A DNA stretch of 64,000 nt from Bdellovibrio bacteriovorus str. Tiberius (GCF_000317895.1 NC_019567.1:3286001-3350000); one strand, 5' to 3'; counted from the stretch's first letter, positions 35,079 through 44,632 are shown. Translations and numbers: made by a program. Notes: generated by a model not told the origin, from the letters alone.

Positions 35079-36148
35079 TGCAGGATTTCCTTTGCGATCA
35101 CGGTCGCAGATTGAGGGATATAGAAGTTCTTTATATTCCGAACCATTTGATCACGCAAATCTTTATCCGCCCGCAAAGATTGGACTTCTGAAATCAACCT
35201 TTCCGGCGTTAAATCTTTCTGCAAAATCATGCGGCCCGCGTTTTTTTCCACAAGGCTTTCCGCATTCTTTTGCTGATGATCATCCGCCGCTGGCAACGGC
35301 ACAATAATAGGAATGATGCCAAACGCCGCCGCTTCCGCAATAGAGCTGGCCCCACCACGGCAGACAATGATGTCCGCCCACTGATAGTACTTGGCCATGT
35401 CAAAGATGAACTCAAACGGCTGCACTTCACACGGGGCATTCTTGTATTTGTCAGTCACTCGCTCAAGATCGGCACTGCCCAACTGATGAACGACAGAAAG
35501 ATCCTTGACCCATTCACCACCGCTCATCACCGCGTCACTCAGACAGTTGTTGATGATACGGGACCCCTGACTGCCGCCAAAAGCCAACAAATGGAACTTT
35601 TGATTGTCCGAGCTGTTGTGCACGGCCGCTTCGATTTCGGCACGAACCGGCATCCCGGTTTGGATGATGCTGTCACCCTTCAGATGTTTTTTGGCTTCGT
35701 TGAAAACCACAAAGCACTTGTCGACAAACCGGGACAAGATACGATTGGCCATACCCGGCATCGCATTGGGTTCCCACACCGCCGTGTTAAAACCAATAAT
35801 GCTGGCTGCCAGCACAAACGGACCGGAAGCATAACCACCCACCCCGATCACATACAAAGGCTTCAATTGCCCCAGCAGACGGATGGACTGCCACAGACCC
35901 ACCGGGATCTTCAGCAGGGTTTTCACTTTTTGAATCGGACTTTTTACATTCAATTGACCGGATTCGATCAGATGCAGAGGGAAACCCTCGCGAGGAACAA
36001 TCTTGCTTTCCAGGCCTCTGGAGGTGCCGACAAAGTGCACCTCGATGCTGGGATCAAGCTTTTGCAAAGCCCGGGCGATGGCAATACCCGGATAGATGTG
36101 TCCGCCAGTGCCTCCGCCGGCGATCACGATATTCTTTTTAACAGTCAT
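35075..36148 (-). CDS. murG: Lipid II synthase MurG
   Basis: The glycosyltransferase that adds GlcNAc to lipid I to give lipid II on the inner face of the membrane. It starts with the GGGTGGHIYPGIA loop at residues 11-23. The second glycine-rich segment LAFGGSQGSRIINN is near 190 and the UDP-GlcNAc-binding CRGGASSIAEAAAFGIIPIIVPLPAADDHQQKNAE block is near 260-295. Length 357 is usual. It is separated by one base from ftsW and overlaps murC. Confidence 0.98.
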   Translation of the reverse strand: MTVKKNIVIAGGGTGGHIYPGIAIARALQKLDPSIEVHFVGTSRGLESKIVPREGFPLHLIESGQLNVKSPIQKVKTLLKIPVGLWQSIRLLGQLKPLYVIGVGGYASGPFVLAASIIGFNTAVWEPNAMPGMANRILSRFVDKCFVVFNEAKKHLKGDSIIQTGMPVRAEIEAAVHNSSDNQKFHLLAFGGSQGSRIINNCLSDAVMSGGEWVKDLSVVHQLGSADLERVTDKYKNAPCEVQPFEFIFDMAKYYQWADIIVCRGGASSIAEAAAFGIIPIIVPLPAADDHQQKNAESLVEKNAGRMILQKDLTPERLISEVQSLRADKDLRDQMVRNIKNFYIPQSATVIAKEILQ

Positions 36149-36149
36149 T

Positions 36150-37292
36150 TTAATTTTTCACCTTTGAAGCTGTCCAACGGGATCCAAAGCGACGGGAAAA
36201 CTTGTCTTCTTCGAAAGAGTTCTCGATGTTCAGAATCAATCCGAACATAAAGCACAGGGACACCAAAGAACTTCCACCGTAACTCAAGAACGGCAGAGTC
36301 AAACCTTTGGTGGGAAGAAGTCCCATCACCACCCCTGCATTGATAAATACACTCAAGCCAAATGTCACTGACAAACCCAGAGCCAAGGCTCTTTTGAATG
36401 GCTCCTCAGCTTTGACCGCAATCTGCATTCCGCGGAAAACAACAAAACCGTACAAGGCCAAAATCAAAACAAAACCAACAAAGCCCATCTCTTCACCCAG
36501 TACTGCCAGGGTAAAGTCCGTGTGCGCTTCAGGAAGGAAGAACAGTTTCCCCTGCCCTTGACCCAAACCTGCACCGGTCAATCCGCCGGAATGGAAGCTC
36601 AGCATACTTTGAATCACCTGGAAGCCCTTTTGTGCCGGATCCGCCCAAGGATCTAGGAAGGCCAGAACACGCGCGCGGCGATAAGGCACACTCATCACCA
36701 GGAAATAGAACGCCGGGATCATCACCGCCACCGCACCGATGATGTATTTCCACTGCAGACCGAATGCAAACAACAACGTCACCGCCACCATCACGATGAT
36801 GGCAAAGGTTCCAAAGTCAGGTTGTTTCAACAACAGCGCCATCGGCGCCACCAGCGCTACAAAAATCCAATGCCACTTAACACGCCCCATGAAGTTTTCC
36901 TGGCGGCACAGCAAACTTGCGAACCACACACTGAAGGCGATCTTCAAAAGTTCGCCCGGCTCAAAGCGCACACCGAAAGGAAGTTGAATCCAGCGGATCG
37001 CGCCACCGACTCGAACTCCCAGGCCCGGAACGAAGGTTGCCAACACACCCAGGGTCGCCACCAGCCACAAAGCCCAGCCGTATTTTTCAATGTAGCGGAA
37101 TGGAATGTGGATGGTTGTCACCAGAACACCCATGGCCAAAACCGTAAAGATCAATTGTCGTTTGAAGAAGAACAGACCGTCGCCGTAGGATTCAATCGCG
37201 AAGATAAAGCTGGAGGAATAAACTTGAACCAGCCCGATTCCCAAAAGAGTGATGATAGCAAGAAACAGGCTGCTGGACAGATATCTCAACAT
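36150..37292 (-). CDS. ftsW: Lipid II polymerase FtsW
   Basis: A SEDS-family membrane glycosyltransferase that polymerises septal glycan strands together with the FtsI transpeptidase. It is 380 residues with about ten membrane helices. Typical blocks are VYSSSFIFAIESYGDGLFFFKRQL, WIQLPFGVRFEPGELLKIAFS, the FLDPWADPAQKGFQVIQSMLSFHSGGLTGAGLGQGQGK loop and the C-terminal LPFLSYGGSSLVSLC. The ribosome site GGGGAG lies ~9 bases before ATG. A perfect 11-bp hairpin ends 16 bases upstream of the start. Confidence 0.96.
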   Translation of the reverse strand: MLRYLSSSLFLAIITLLGIGLVQVYSSSFIFAIESYGDGLFFFKRQLIFTVLAMGVLVTTIHIPFRYIEKYGWALWLVATLGVLATFVPGLGVRVGGAIRWIQLPFGVRFEPGELLKIAFSVWFASLLCRQENFMGRVKWHWIFVALVAPMALLLKQPDFGTFAIIVMVAVTLLFAFGLQWKYIIGAVAVMIPAFYFLVMSVPYRRARVLAFLDPWADPAQKGFQVIQSMLSFHSGGLTGAGLGQGQGKLFFLPEAHTDFTLAVLGEEMGFVGFVLILALYGFVVFRGMQIAVKAEEPFKRALALGLSVTFGLSVFINAGVVMGLLPTKGLTLPFLSYGGSSLVSLCFMFGLILNIENSFEEDKFSRRFGSRWTASKVKN

Positions 37293-37308
37293 AAACGTGG
37301 ACTCCCCG

Positions 37309-37335
37309 AGAAAGTGGCTTCACGAGCCACTTTCT
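37309..37335. terminator. 11-bp hairpin between lipoprotein gene and ftsW
   Basis: AGAAAGTGGCT and its exact complement enclose a 5-base loop. On the minus strand it stands 16 bases before the ftsW start and has no T run, so it may be an attenuator, processing site or insulator rather than a full terminator. Confidence 0.5.
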
Positions 37336-37364
37336 AAGTTAATCAGAAGTCCAGATTAAGGTCT

Positions 37365-37392
37365 ATCGGGTCGGAAAAAAGCTGGACCCGAT
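37365..37392 (-). terminator. Hairpin at the lipoprotein stop codon
   Basis: ATCGGGTC and GACCCGAT pair perfectly across a 12-base loop containing six T. It begins within the stop codon of the small lipoprotein gene. No T run follows the stem. Confidence 0.4.
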
Positions 37393-37766
37393 TACTCGGA
37401 GATCACTTCAGCGTCAGACTGCTCAGCTTCCTGTTTGGAAGGAGTCACTGGAGCTTTTTTCGGAGCAGCAGCTTTGCGTTCGCCACGTCCAGATGTAGCG
37501 CAGCAATAGATCACACCGTTCTGATCGGAAGTGTTTTTGTAGTTGGTGATAGAGAAATTGCGGTTGGCGTCGCAGCGGTTGGCCATTTTCATGCTCAGCT
37601 CGACATCAAGATCGTGGTAAACGTCACCACTTAGAAATTCACAGAACATCCCTGTGCTGGCTGCCATCTTTTCACGTTGTTCCTGGCGGGCTTTGAAAGA
37701 TCCGGACGCACAACCGGAAAGAATAAGTGCTGAAGTGGACAATGCAAATAGCAGACGATGAGACAC
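37392..37766 (-). CDS. Small lipoprotein inside the dcw cluster
   Basis: A 124-residue lipoprotein. I chose the GTG at 37766 because AGGAGG lies 7 bases upstream; it gives VSHRLLFALSTSALILSGCASG, a compact signal with an excellent lipobox (LSGC). The mature part carries CEFLSGDVYHDLDVELSMKMANRCDANRNF and VIYCCATSG, then a Lys/Ala/Pro-rich tail (KAAAPKKAPVTPSKQEAEQSDAEVISE). I do not recognise the family. It lies between murD and ftsW, flanked on both sides by hairpins, and breaks an otherwise classical gene order; an envelope or division role is suggested only by context. Confidence 0.75.
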   Translation of the reverse strand: MSHRLLFALSTSALILSGCASGSFKARQEQREKMAASTGMFCEFLSGDVYHDLDVELSMKMANRCDANRNFSITNYKNTSDQNGVIYCCATSGRGERKAAAPKKAPVTPSKQEAEQSDAEVISE

Positions 37767-37794
37767 GGGGCGCCCTCCTGGCATGTTAATACTC

Positions 37795-37820
37795 AAAGGG
37801 CCTCATCCTCGAGGCCCTTT
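37795..37820. terminator. Hairpin between murD and the lipoprotein gene
   Basis: Note the orientation: on the minus strand murD ends at 37844 downstream of this point, and this hairpin lies upstream of murD's stop side only in plus coordinates; it sits between the lipoprotein start (37766) and the murD stop (37844). AAAGGGCCTC and GAGGCCCTTT form a perfect 10-bp stem with a 6-base loop. It follows the murD stop by 23 bases on the minus strand. No T run follows beyond the TTT of the stem. Confidence 0.6.
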
Positions 37821-37843
37821 GCTTGTTTCTTGATTGTAAATTA

Positions 37844-39232
37844 TCAGTGAAACTTTCTCACGATTTCTTTAAAATAATCGCCGCGTTCTTCAAAACTGTC
37901 AAACATGTCAAAGCTTGAGCAACCCGGAGAAAGCAGGACAACGTCCCCGATTCTCGACTTTTGGTAAGCGATCAAAACCGCCTCCTCAAATGTACCGATC
38001 AGGAAGGTTTCAGAGAAGTCACCAAGGTCGCGATTGATACGTTCTTTGGCTTCCCCGACCAAGATCAGGGTTTTCACCTTGCGTTTCACGGAAGTGCGCA
38101 AAGGCTCATAATTCAGGTTGGTGTCTTTACCACCGGCAATCAGGATCACGTTTTCATCAAAAGTGTCCAAAGCGCGCAGTACCGCGTGCACGTTTGTGGC
38201 TTTGGAGTCGTTATAGAACATAACTCCGCCCACTTTGCGCACGTACTCGATACGGTGAGGAAGACCGGTGAAAGTGTTGATCACTTTCTGAACCGCTTCA
38301 CGGGTTGCACCATGTTCACGGGATGCCAGGATCGCCGCCATGATGTTTTCCACGGAATGTTTACCGCGCATTTTCATGCCCTTGATGTTGAAGCTTTCGA
38401 TCTCTGGACCGGTACGAACACGGATTTCGTCGCCAATATTCACAGCGCCACCGATGTTCATGATTTGCGGCTCCAAAGCCGGTTTGCGGGAGAAGTAGAA
38501 GATACGACCGCGCTGAACTGCCGGATCACGAGCCAACTCGACAACCGCGTTGTCATCCGCATTCAGAATGCTGGTGGTTGCCTGGTTGGTGTTTTTGAAG
38601 ATACGGCGTTTTGCGTTTACGTATTCTTCCATGGAACGGTAACGATCCAGGTGGTTTTCAGCCAGGTTCGTGAACACGATGTTGCCCGGATTGAACGTGT
38701 CACAGTGTTCAAGCATGAAGCTTGATACTTCCGCGATCACAACCTGAGCTTTGTCATCCAGACGCAGGTAATCCACCAGTGGTTTTTCGTTCGCCCCACC
38801 AACCCACGTTCTTACACCGGATTCAGTCAGGATCGCCTCAGTGATTTTCGCCACTGTGGTTTTACCGTTGGTACCAGTCAGACCGATGATCGGCTCTTTG
38901 ATAAAGCCGGCAGAGAATTCGAACTCACCGGTGATCTTGATACCCTGAGAACGGGCATAATCAAAGATCTTCAGATTGCTTGGAACACCCGGGGATAGAA
39001 TCACCAGATCCTGTGCAATGAAGGTTTTCGGACTGTGGCCGCCCAGTTCAAACTTGATTGGCAGCTCACCCAGTTGCTCCAGCTGCACGGAAAGTTCCGG
39101 CTTGGATTTGTGGTCTGTCACTGTCACTTGTGCGCCATGTTTGGTCAGGAAGTGCGCCAGGGAAACCCCTGTTTTGCCCAATCCCACAACCAAAATGCGT
39201 TTGTCTTTTAGATCGCTATACTCTTTATACAT
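37844..39232 (-). CDS. murD: UDP-N-acetylmuramoyl-L-alanine-D-glutamate ligase
   Basis: The ligase adding D-Glu to UDP-MurNAc-L-Ala in the cytoplasm. It has RILVVGLGKTGVSLAHFL at the N-terminus, ATP motif GTNGKTT at residues 120-126, the central NLAENHLDRYRSMEEY and the C-terminal GLPHRIEYVRKVGGVMFYNDSKATN and LIAGGKDTNLNYE blocks. Length 462 is slightly longer than E. coli MurD (438). It follows mraY with a 4-base gap. Confidence 0.98.
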   Translation of the reverse strand: MYKEYSDLKDKRILVVGLGKTGVSLAHFLTKHGAQVTVTDHKSKPELSVQLEQLGELPIKFELGGHSPKTFIAQDLVILSPGVPSNLKIFDYARSQGIKITGEFEFSAGFIKEPIIGLTGTNGKTTVAKITEAILTESGVRTWVGGANEKPLVDYLRLDDKAQVVIAEVSSFMLEHCDTFNPGNIVFTNLAENHLDRYRSMEEYVNAKRRIFKNTNQATTSILNADDNAVVELARDPAVQRGRIFYFSRKPALEPQIMNIGGAVNIGDEIRVRTGPEIESFNIKGMKMRGKHSVENIMAAILASREHGATREAVQKVINTFTGLPHRIEYVRKVGGVMFYNDSKATNVHAVLRALDTFDENVILIAGGKDTNLNYEPLRTSVKRKVKTLILVGEAKERINRDLGDFSETFLIGTFEEAVLIAYQKSRIGDVVLLSPGCSSFDMFDSFEERGDYFKEIVRKFH

Positions 39233-39236
39233 CTTC

Positions 39237-40313
39237 TTACCTCAACTTCAGAGTGGCCAAACTTAATACTGCAAGCAAAATGGAAATGATCCAGAAACGA
39301 ACAATGATCTTGGTTTCGGTCAATCCGCCCAATTCAAAGTGATGATGAATCGGCGCCATTTTGAAAACTCTTTTACCGGTCATTTTGAAAGAGATCACCT
39401 GAGTGATCACTGACAATGCTTCGACCACGAAAACCCCGCCCAGGACAAGCATCAACAACTCATTTTGAGTGATGACAGCCATGGAGCCAAGGAAACCGCC
39501 CAGGGACAACGAACCCACGTCACCCATGAAGACTTGCGCGGGATACGCATTGAACCAAAGGAAGCCCATGCCTGCAGCCACGATGGTCGCCGCCACGATG
39601 CTGAGCTCCCCGGCGCCCACCACATGGGGGATTTGCAGATAGTTCGCGATCGAGAAATGTCCGGTTACGTATGCAAACAGACCCAAAGTCGCTGCCGAGA
39701 TCATCACCGGAACAATCGCCAGTCCATCCAGACCGTCCGTCAGGTTCACCGCATTGGCGGTGCCCACAACAACAAGGGCTGCAAAGATCACATAGAAGTA
39801 ACCCAGGTCAATCGAAACGGATTTTACAAATGGAATGGTCACTGCGGTGCTTAGGCCGTGGAAGTGAACCAGTGCCAGAACCACAAGTCCGCTGATCAGA
39901 AACTCGCCAGCCAAACGGATTTTACCGGACAGACCTTTGGAATTCTTTTTGCTGACTTTCAACCAGTCATCCATGTAACCGATCATCCCGAAGCCCCAAG
40001 TGACAATCAGAACACCCCATACCAGCGGGTTCATCATATCCACCCACAACAGACACGGGATCAAAGTGGAAAGAAGAATCAGACCGCCGCCCATGGTTGG
40101 TGTGCCGGCTTTCTTTTTGTGTGTTTGAGGACCGTCATCACGAATCGCCTGACCAAAGTGCTTCAACTGAAGACGTTTGATGAAATGCGGACCCCACATC
40201 CAGCACAGCAAAAAGGCTGTAAAGAAAGCGATAAAGGTTCGAACCGTGATGTACCTGAAAACGTTCAGTGGCGAGAATTCATCCGCCATTGAATAAAGCC
40301 ATTGGTAAAGCAT
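39237..40313 (-). CDS. mraY: Phospho-MurNAc-pentapeptide transferase MraY
   Basis: An integral membrane enzyme that makes lipid I from UDP-MurNAc-pentapeptide and undecaprenyl phosphate. It is 358 residues, with about ten membrane helices and all key blocks: [37 protein letters not shown] (acidic pair), [13 protein letters not shown] and the histidine cluster in MAPIHHHFE. It is separated from murF by the opposite-strand CBS gene, so its block (mraY to murC) probably has a promoter in 40314-40514; no clear match was found there. Confidence 0.98.
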   Translation of the reverse strand: MLYQWLYSMADEFSPLNVFRYITVRTFIAFFTAFLLCWMWGPHFIKRLQLKHFGQAIRDDGPQTHKKKAGTPTMGGGLILLSTLIPCLLWVDMMNPLVWGVLIVTWGFGMIGYMDDWLKVSKKNSKGLSGKIRLAGEFLISGLVVLALVHFHGLSTAVTIPFVKSVSIDLGYFYVIFAALVVVGTANAVNLTDGLDGLAIVPVMISAATLGLFAYVTGHFSIANYLQIPHVVGAGELSIVAATIVAAGMGFLWFNAYPAQVFMGDVGSLSLGGFLGSMAVITQNELLMLVLGGVFVVEALSVITQVISFKMTGKRVFKMAPIHHHFELGGLTETKIIVRFWIISILLAVLSLATLKLR

Positions 40314-40514
40314 GCTGCGCTGATCCCCTGTTGTGACCTAAAAATTTAAATTTGCTAGGAACTTAAAGGGTTTAGCACATCCGCTGGACAAAAATCAAGC
40401 GGAAGTTTGTAAGTAACTGTAATCACTAATGTTTAATGAATTATCTGTGATATGACAGGGCTCATGTTTACCGCCCCTGAAAGTGCTAAAATAATGGCAT
40501 GCAAGGAGGTCGTT

Positions 40515-40985
40515 GTGAAAATTGCGTTGAAAGACCATATGACCCGAAAACTCATCACTGTCAGCAAAGACGCGACAGCTGCAGAAGCTTTGCGTCTGAT
40601 GACCAACTATTGGATTCGCCATCTTCCCGTGCTGGATGAAGAAGAGGATTATATCGTCGGCATGCTGTCAGAGCGGGATCTGCTGCGCTCGCCCCACACC
40701 GAAACTCCGGTGGGAAAATTAATGAGCTCGCCTTTAAAAACGTTCCCCATTGAAGCGCCAATGAAAGCCGTGGTCGATGCAATGATCGAAGAAAAGGTTT
40801 CAGCTTTTCTGATCACCAAAGATGATGAAGTCGTTGGTATTGTGACTTCGGAAGACATGCTGGTGCTGCTGGATCAGATTCTGAAAAAAGATGAGTCTTC
40901 AGACGCCCCTTGGGTCTTGGGAGATTTGTTCGCAAATCCCCTGCTGCAACGAACCGCCTATCTTGTCGGACAAGCGGGAGTTTAA
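40515..40985 (+). CDS. Two-CBS-domain protein
   Basis: A 156-residue protein with two CBS modules: VKIALKDHMTRKLITVSKDATAAEALRLMTNYWIRHLPVLDEEEDYIVGMLSERDLLRS and PVGKLMSSPLKTFPIEAPMKAVVDAMIEEKVSAFLITKDDEVVGIVTSEDML. Paired CBS domains bind adenosyl ligands (AMP, ATP, SAM) or cyclic di-AMP and regulate partners. I chose the GTG at 40515 because GGAGG stands 5 bases upstream; longer frames start at 40452 without a ribosome site. It sits alone on the plus strand between murF and mraY, so a link to wall synthesis is possible but only by position. Confidence 0.9.
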   Translation: MKIALKDHMTRKLITVSKDATAAEALRLMTNYWIRHLPVLDEEEDYIVGMLSERDLLRSPHTETPVGKLMSSPLKTFPIEAPMKAVVDAMIEEKVSAFLITKDDEVVGIVTSEDMLVLLDQILKKDESSDAPWVLGDLFANPLLQRTAYLVGQAGV

Positions 40986-41002
40986 AAAAGAACCGGGAAC
41001 CT

Positions 41003-42424
41003 TTATTGTTTTTCGGCGAAATCCAGCGGTTCACACGGGAAGACGAAGCGCTCTAGCTTTGTCCCGCGTGAGGCTTTGACGACGGCGATGTCGCCGGTTT
41101 TCAGGAAGCCTGCCAGGTCCTGACCGGAAGAATCTTTATAGTCTTTTTCGATCAGCGCCAGGTTTTTGTATCCCGTGCTGTTCAGGCCTTTTGCGAAGGC
41201 AGCAGCGTCATCACCAATGAAATAAACTTTATCAAAGCCCGCCTGGCCAACCCAGGTGCCCAGTTCTTCATGCAGGTTTGCCGAAGCGGAGCCCAGTTCA
41301 CGCATCTGACCAAACACGCCGACTTTGCGGCCCGGGACGGTCAAAAGCTTCATATTGTCGATCAAAGCTTTCATGCTGTCGGGATTAGCGTTGTAAGCAT
41401 CAAAGATCATCTGCGCACCGGACTTTAAGTGCACCAGCTGATTGCGACCCCAGTTGGTTTTACAAGCGGGAAGTCCCGCCCACACCTGCGCCGGAGTCAT
41501 ACCGACCGCCAAACCCACGCTGGCTGCCGCCATCAGATTCGTCAGGTTTTGCGCACCAAACACCTGAACGCGCGCAGTCCCGGCCTCACCACCGATAGAA
41601 CCCTTGATGGAGATCTCGCTCATATTCATGGATGAAATCATCAAATGCACATCCGCACGAGGATCTTCGGAAGAGAACGTCAGGATGCGTGCTTTCGGAA
41701 ATTTCTCGCGCGCTTTCACGTACATGTTGTGAGTTTGTGTGTTATCCAGATTGTAAATGCGCACGGTCTGATCACCGGCGGCTTCATAGATTTCTTCTTT
41801 GGCTTCCGCCACCTTTTCAATAGTGCCAAAAAATTCCATGTGCGCGCGGCCCACCATGGTGCAAACCACCACATCCGGTTCTGCAATATGCACCAGCTCG
41901 GTGATTTCACCGGCGTGATTCATACCCATCTCAATGATCGCGACATCTTTTTTCGGAGGCAGTTGCAGCAACGTGAAAGGAACACCCCAGTGATTGTTGA
42001 AGCTTCCTTTGTTGTAGTGAACGTCCATGGCAGAGCCCACCAGCGCTGCGGTAAATTCTTTGGTCGTGGTTTTACCGTTGGAACCTGTGATCCCGACAAT
42101 GCGGGCACTGGATTCGTGACGGGCCCAGTTGCCCAGCTTCTGCAGGGACTTCAAAGTATCAGGGACCAGCAAGATGGTGACTTTGTCCTTCAGCTTTTCG
42201 GTCTGGGCATTTTCTTCATGCACCATCAAAGCGGCAGCGCCGGATTCAACCGCTTTCTCCAGGAAGTTGTGGGCGTCAAAGGCTTCACCCTTAAGCGCGA
42301 TGAAAAGCTGACCCTGCAACTGGGCGCGGGTGTCGGTGCCGATCCCAGCGAAATTGGTTTCTTTCTGGCTCAGGATTTTTGCACCCGTGACTTTAGCGAT
42401 TGTTTGCAGGTCCATGGCTCTCAT
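41003..42424 (-). CDS. murF: UDP-MurNAc-tripeptide-D-alanyl-D-alanine ligase
   Basis: The last cytoplasmic Mur ligase, adding D-Ala-D-Ala. It is 473 residues, with the ATP motif GSNGKTT at 114-120, the HYNKGSFNNHWGVPFTLLQL block, EMGMNHAGEI and the DAYNANPDSMKALIDNM segment near 340. The ribosome site GGGAG is 6 bases before ATG; the murE stop lies two bases upstream, so the two genes form one unit. Convergent with the CBS gene, 17 bases apart, without a clear terminator. Confidence 0.98.
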   Translation of the reverse strand: MRAMDLQTIAKVTGAKILSQKETNFAGIGTDTRAQLQGQLFIALKGEAFDAHNFLEKAVESGAAALMVHEENAQTEKLKDKVTILLVPDTLKSLQKLGNWARHESSARIVGITGSNGKTTTKEFTAALVGSAMDVHYNKGSFNNHWGVPFTLLQLPPKKDVAIIEMGMNHAGEITELVHIAEPDVVVCTMVGRAHMEFFGTIEKVAEAKEEIYEAAGDQTVRIYNLDNTQTHNMYVKAREKFPKARILTFSSEDPRADVHLMISSMNMSEISIKGSIGGEAGTARVQVFGAQNLTNLMAAASVGLAVGMTPAQVWAGLPACKTNWGRNQLVHLKSGAQMIFDAYNANPDSMKALIDNMKLLTVPGRKVGVFGQMRELGSASANLHEELGTWVGQAGFDKVYFIGDDAAAFAKGLNSTGYKNLALIEKDYKDSSGQDLAGFLKTGDIAVVKASRGTKLERFVFPCEPLDFAEKQ

Positions 42425-42426
42425 GC

Positions 42427-43917
42427 TTATCTCCCTTGCAAGGCCTCTTCGGCCACCTTCACATCACTGAAGGGGAACTTTTGTGTTCCGATAATTTGAT
42501 AGTCTTCGTGGCCTTTGCCGGCGATCAGAATCACATCGCCTTCCTCGGCCCGTTTCAGGGTCTGAGTGATGGCATCCTTGCGGTCCACCACCGTTGTGGT
42601 TTTGGCTTTGTGGGATCCACCGACACCAGCCAGGATGTCCTGAATGATGGTTTGTGGATCTTCCGTGCGCGGATTATCAGACGTGATCACCACTTGGTCA
42701 GAATACTTCAAGGCCATTTCAGCCATCAAAGGACGTTTGCCTTTATCACGATCCCCGCCGCAGCCAAAGATCGTCCAGATGCGCGCCTTGGATTGCAGGT
42801 TTTCACGAACCTTGTTCAAAGCCGTCAGGACATTTTCCAGCGCATCCGGAGAATGGGCATAATCCACAAAGACAGAAAGATTTTTATCATTCGGCACAGA
42901 CTGCAAGCGACCCGGCACACCGGTAAAGCGGTCCAGGGCCTCGATGCAGATATTCAGCGGAAGGCCCGCTGACAATCCCGCACCCAATGCCGCCAGGGCA
43001 TTCATCACATTGTGAGTGCCTGACATCGGCAGACGCACTTCCCCTTCCCCTGCGGGGGTCCACACCTTGAAGTGTGTCAGGGCAAAGTCCATCTTCAGAA
43101 TTTCATAGCGGATGTCAGAATCTTTTTCGCCGTAGGTCCACAACACGGCCGGATCCGCCACGCGCAAACGACGGCCGAACTTGTCAGCGGTGTTCACGAT
43201 GGCAAAACACGGACGTTTGTGGGTCTTCCACAACAGATCCGTGAACAGGCGTTGTTTCGCCTCCAGATAGCTTTCCATCGTGTTGTGATAATCCAAATGA
43301 TCACGGGTCAGGTTCGTGAAGATCACGGTGTTGAAAGGAACGCTGTCCACGCGGCGCTGATCCAGAGCGTGCGAGGAAACTTCCATCGCCACCGCCAAAG
43401 CCCCTGCCGAACGGAATTCGCGCAGACGCTTTTGCAAAAACACCGGATCGGGAGTGGTCATTTCAGAAGGCCACACCTGATCGCCCAGATGGTGATTGAC
43501 TGTGCCGATCACTCCGGTGGGAATTTTGCCGTGATTCAAAATGGCTTCGGCCATGTACGTGACAGAAGTTTTGCCGTTAGTGCCGGTGACGCCGACGCAG
43601 AAAAGCTCCTGCCCCGGATCCCAGTAAAAACGGCTGGCCAAAACATCCAGCACTTCGCGGGAATTTGGCACCTGCAATACGATCCCTTCATAACCTTCCG
43701 GGATTTTCGCTTTGTCTTCCACCACCAGCGCCGCGGCCCCTTTCGCGACAGCATCAGGAATAAAAGTATGCCCGTCCAGCTTGCTACCACGAATCGCGAC
43801 AAACACCGAACCCGGCACCACAAGGCGCGCGTCGTTGAAGACCCCTGTCACTTCAATATGAGAGAATGAGTTTTCAGGAATCCCCGGCAGAATGGAAAAG
43901 AGATGTTGCAGTTTCAC
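42427..43917 (-). CDS. murE: UDP-MurNAc-tripeptide synthetase MurE, meso-diaminopimelate type
   Basis: The ligase that adds the third amino acid to the stem peptide. The ATP motif GTNGKTSV is near residue 114, NLTRDHLDYHNTMESYLEAK near 205 and DYAHSPDALENVL near 345. The specificity motif DNPR (in ITSDNPRTEDPQ) indicates meso-diaminopimelate, expected for a Gram-negative wall. Length 496 is usual. The divergent esterase gene starts only 27 bases upstream, so one or both promoters must lie within coding sequence. Confidence 0.98.
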   Translation of the reverse strand: MKLQHLFSILPGIPENSFSHIEVTGVFNDARLVVPGSVFVAIRGSKLDGHTFIPDAVAKGAAALVVEDKAKIPEGYEGIVLQVPNSREVLDVLASRFYWDPGQELFCVGVTGTNGKTSVTYMAEAILNHGKIPTGVIGTVNHHLGDQVWPSEMTTPDPVFLQKRLREFRSAGALAVAMEVSSHALDQRRVDSVPFNTVIFTNLTRDHLDYHNTMESYLEAKQRLFTDLLWKTHKRPCFAIVNTADKFGRRLRVADPAVLWTYGEKDSDIRYEILKMDFALTHFKVWTPAGEGEVRLPMSGTHNVMNALAALGAGLSAGLPLNICIEALDRFTGVPGRLQSVPNDKNLSVFVDYAHSPDALENVLTALNKVRENLQSKARIWTIFGCGGDRDKGKRPLMAEMALKYSDQVVITSDNPRTEDPQTIIQDILAGVGGSHKAKTTTVVDRKDAITQTLKRAEEGDVILIAGKGHEDYQIIGTQKFPFSDVKVAEEALQGR

Positions 43918-43944
43918 GCACTAAGAGTAACTTAGGTCTCAGAT

Positions 43945-44625
43945 ATGAGACAACTCGGAAAACTACATTGCCAAGAAATAAATCACAACGACGATGCGCC
44001 ATGGGTCATCTTCTTCCACGGCTACGGCGCTGATGCCAACGACCTGTTTTCGCTGGGGGAAATCATCCCGACAAAGAAAACGTACAACTGGTTATTTCCG
44101 AATGGAAATCTGGAAGTACCCATTGGCCCGGCCTGGATGGGACGCGCCTGGTGGACAATTGACATGATGGAAATCCAGCGTGCTCAAGAGCGCGGCGAAC
44201 ACCGCGACTTCAGCAACGACACCCCCAAGGGCATGAGCAAAGCCTATGACATGGCCATGGAAATGATCCGTCAGATGAAAGTTCCGTGGAACAAAATCGT
44301 ACTGGGCGGATTCAGCCAAGGAGCGATGCTGGCCACAGAGATCTATCTGCGCGCGCCGGAAACTCCGAAAGGTCTTGTGATCATGTCCGGAACACTGGTT
44401 CATCAGGACGAATGGAAGCAGTATGTTCCCCAGCGCGCCGGCCAGCGATTCTATCAAAGCCATGGCATCAACGATGCGGTTCTGGGCTACAAACAGGCAC
44501 AAAAGCTTGAGACCCTGCTAACCCAAAACGGCATGAAGGGATCCCTGCAAGGATTCCGCGGCGGCCATGAAATCCCAATGCCTGTCATCACCCAAATCGG
44601 GGAATACCTGAGCACTATTCCCTAA
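43945..44625 (+). CDS. Carboxylesterase / phospholipase, alpha-beta hydrolase
   Basis: A 226-residue cytoplasmic serine hydrolase of the YpfH/PhlC-like carboxylesterase group. It has the oxyanion segment FFHGYGADANDLFSL, the nucleophile Ser124 in GGFSQGAM, an Asp region in SHGINDAVL and the catalytic His in RGGHEIPMP. Such enzymes hydrolyse short acyl esters or lysophospholipids. The divergent murE start is 27 bases away. A structured terminator follows. No signal peptide is seen. Confidence 0.9.
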   Translation: MRQLGKLHCQEINHNDDAPWVIFFHGYGADANDLFSLGEIIPTKKTYNWLFPNGNLEVPIGPAWMGRAWWTIDMMEIQRAQERGEHRDFSNDTPKGMSKAYDMAMEMIRQMKVPWNKIVLGGFSQGAMLATEIYLRAPETPKGLVIMSGTLVHQDEWKQYVPQRAGQRFYQSHGINDAVLGYKQAQKLETLLTQNGMKGSLQGFRGGHEIPMPVITQIGEYLSTIP

Positions 44626-44632
44626 CGGGCGT

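Noticed and set aside
35270-36250. A 326-codon frame antisense to murG
   Set aside because: Typical antisense shadow composition (His/Gln/Arg rich); murG motifs on the other strand are decisive.
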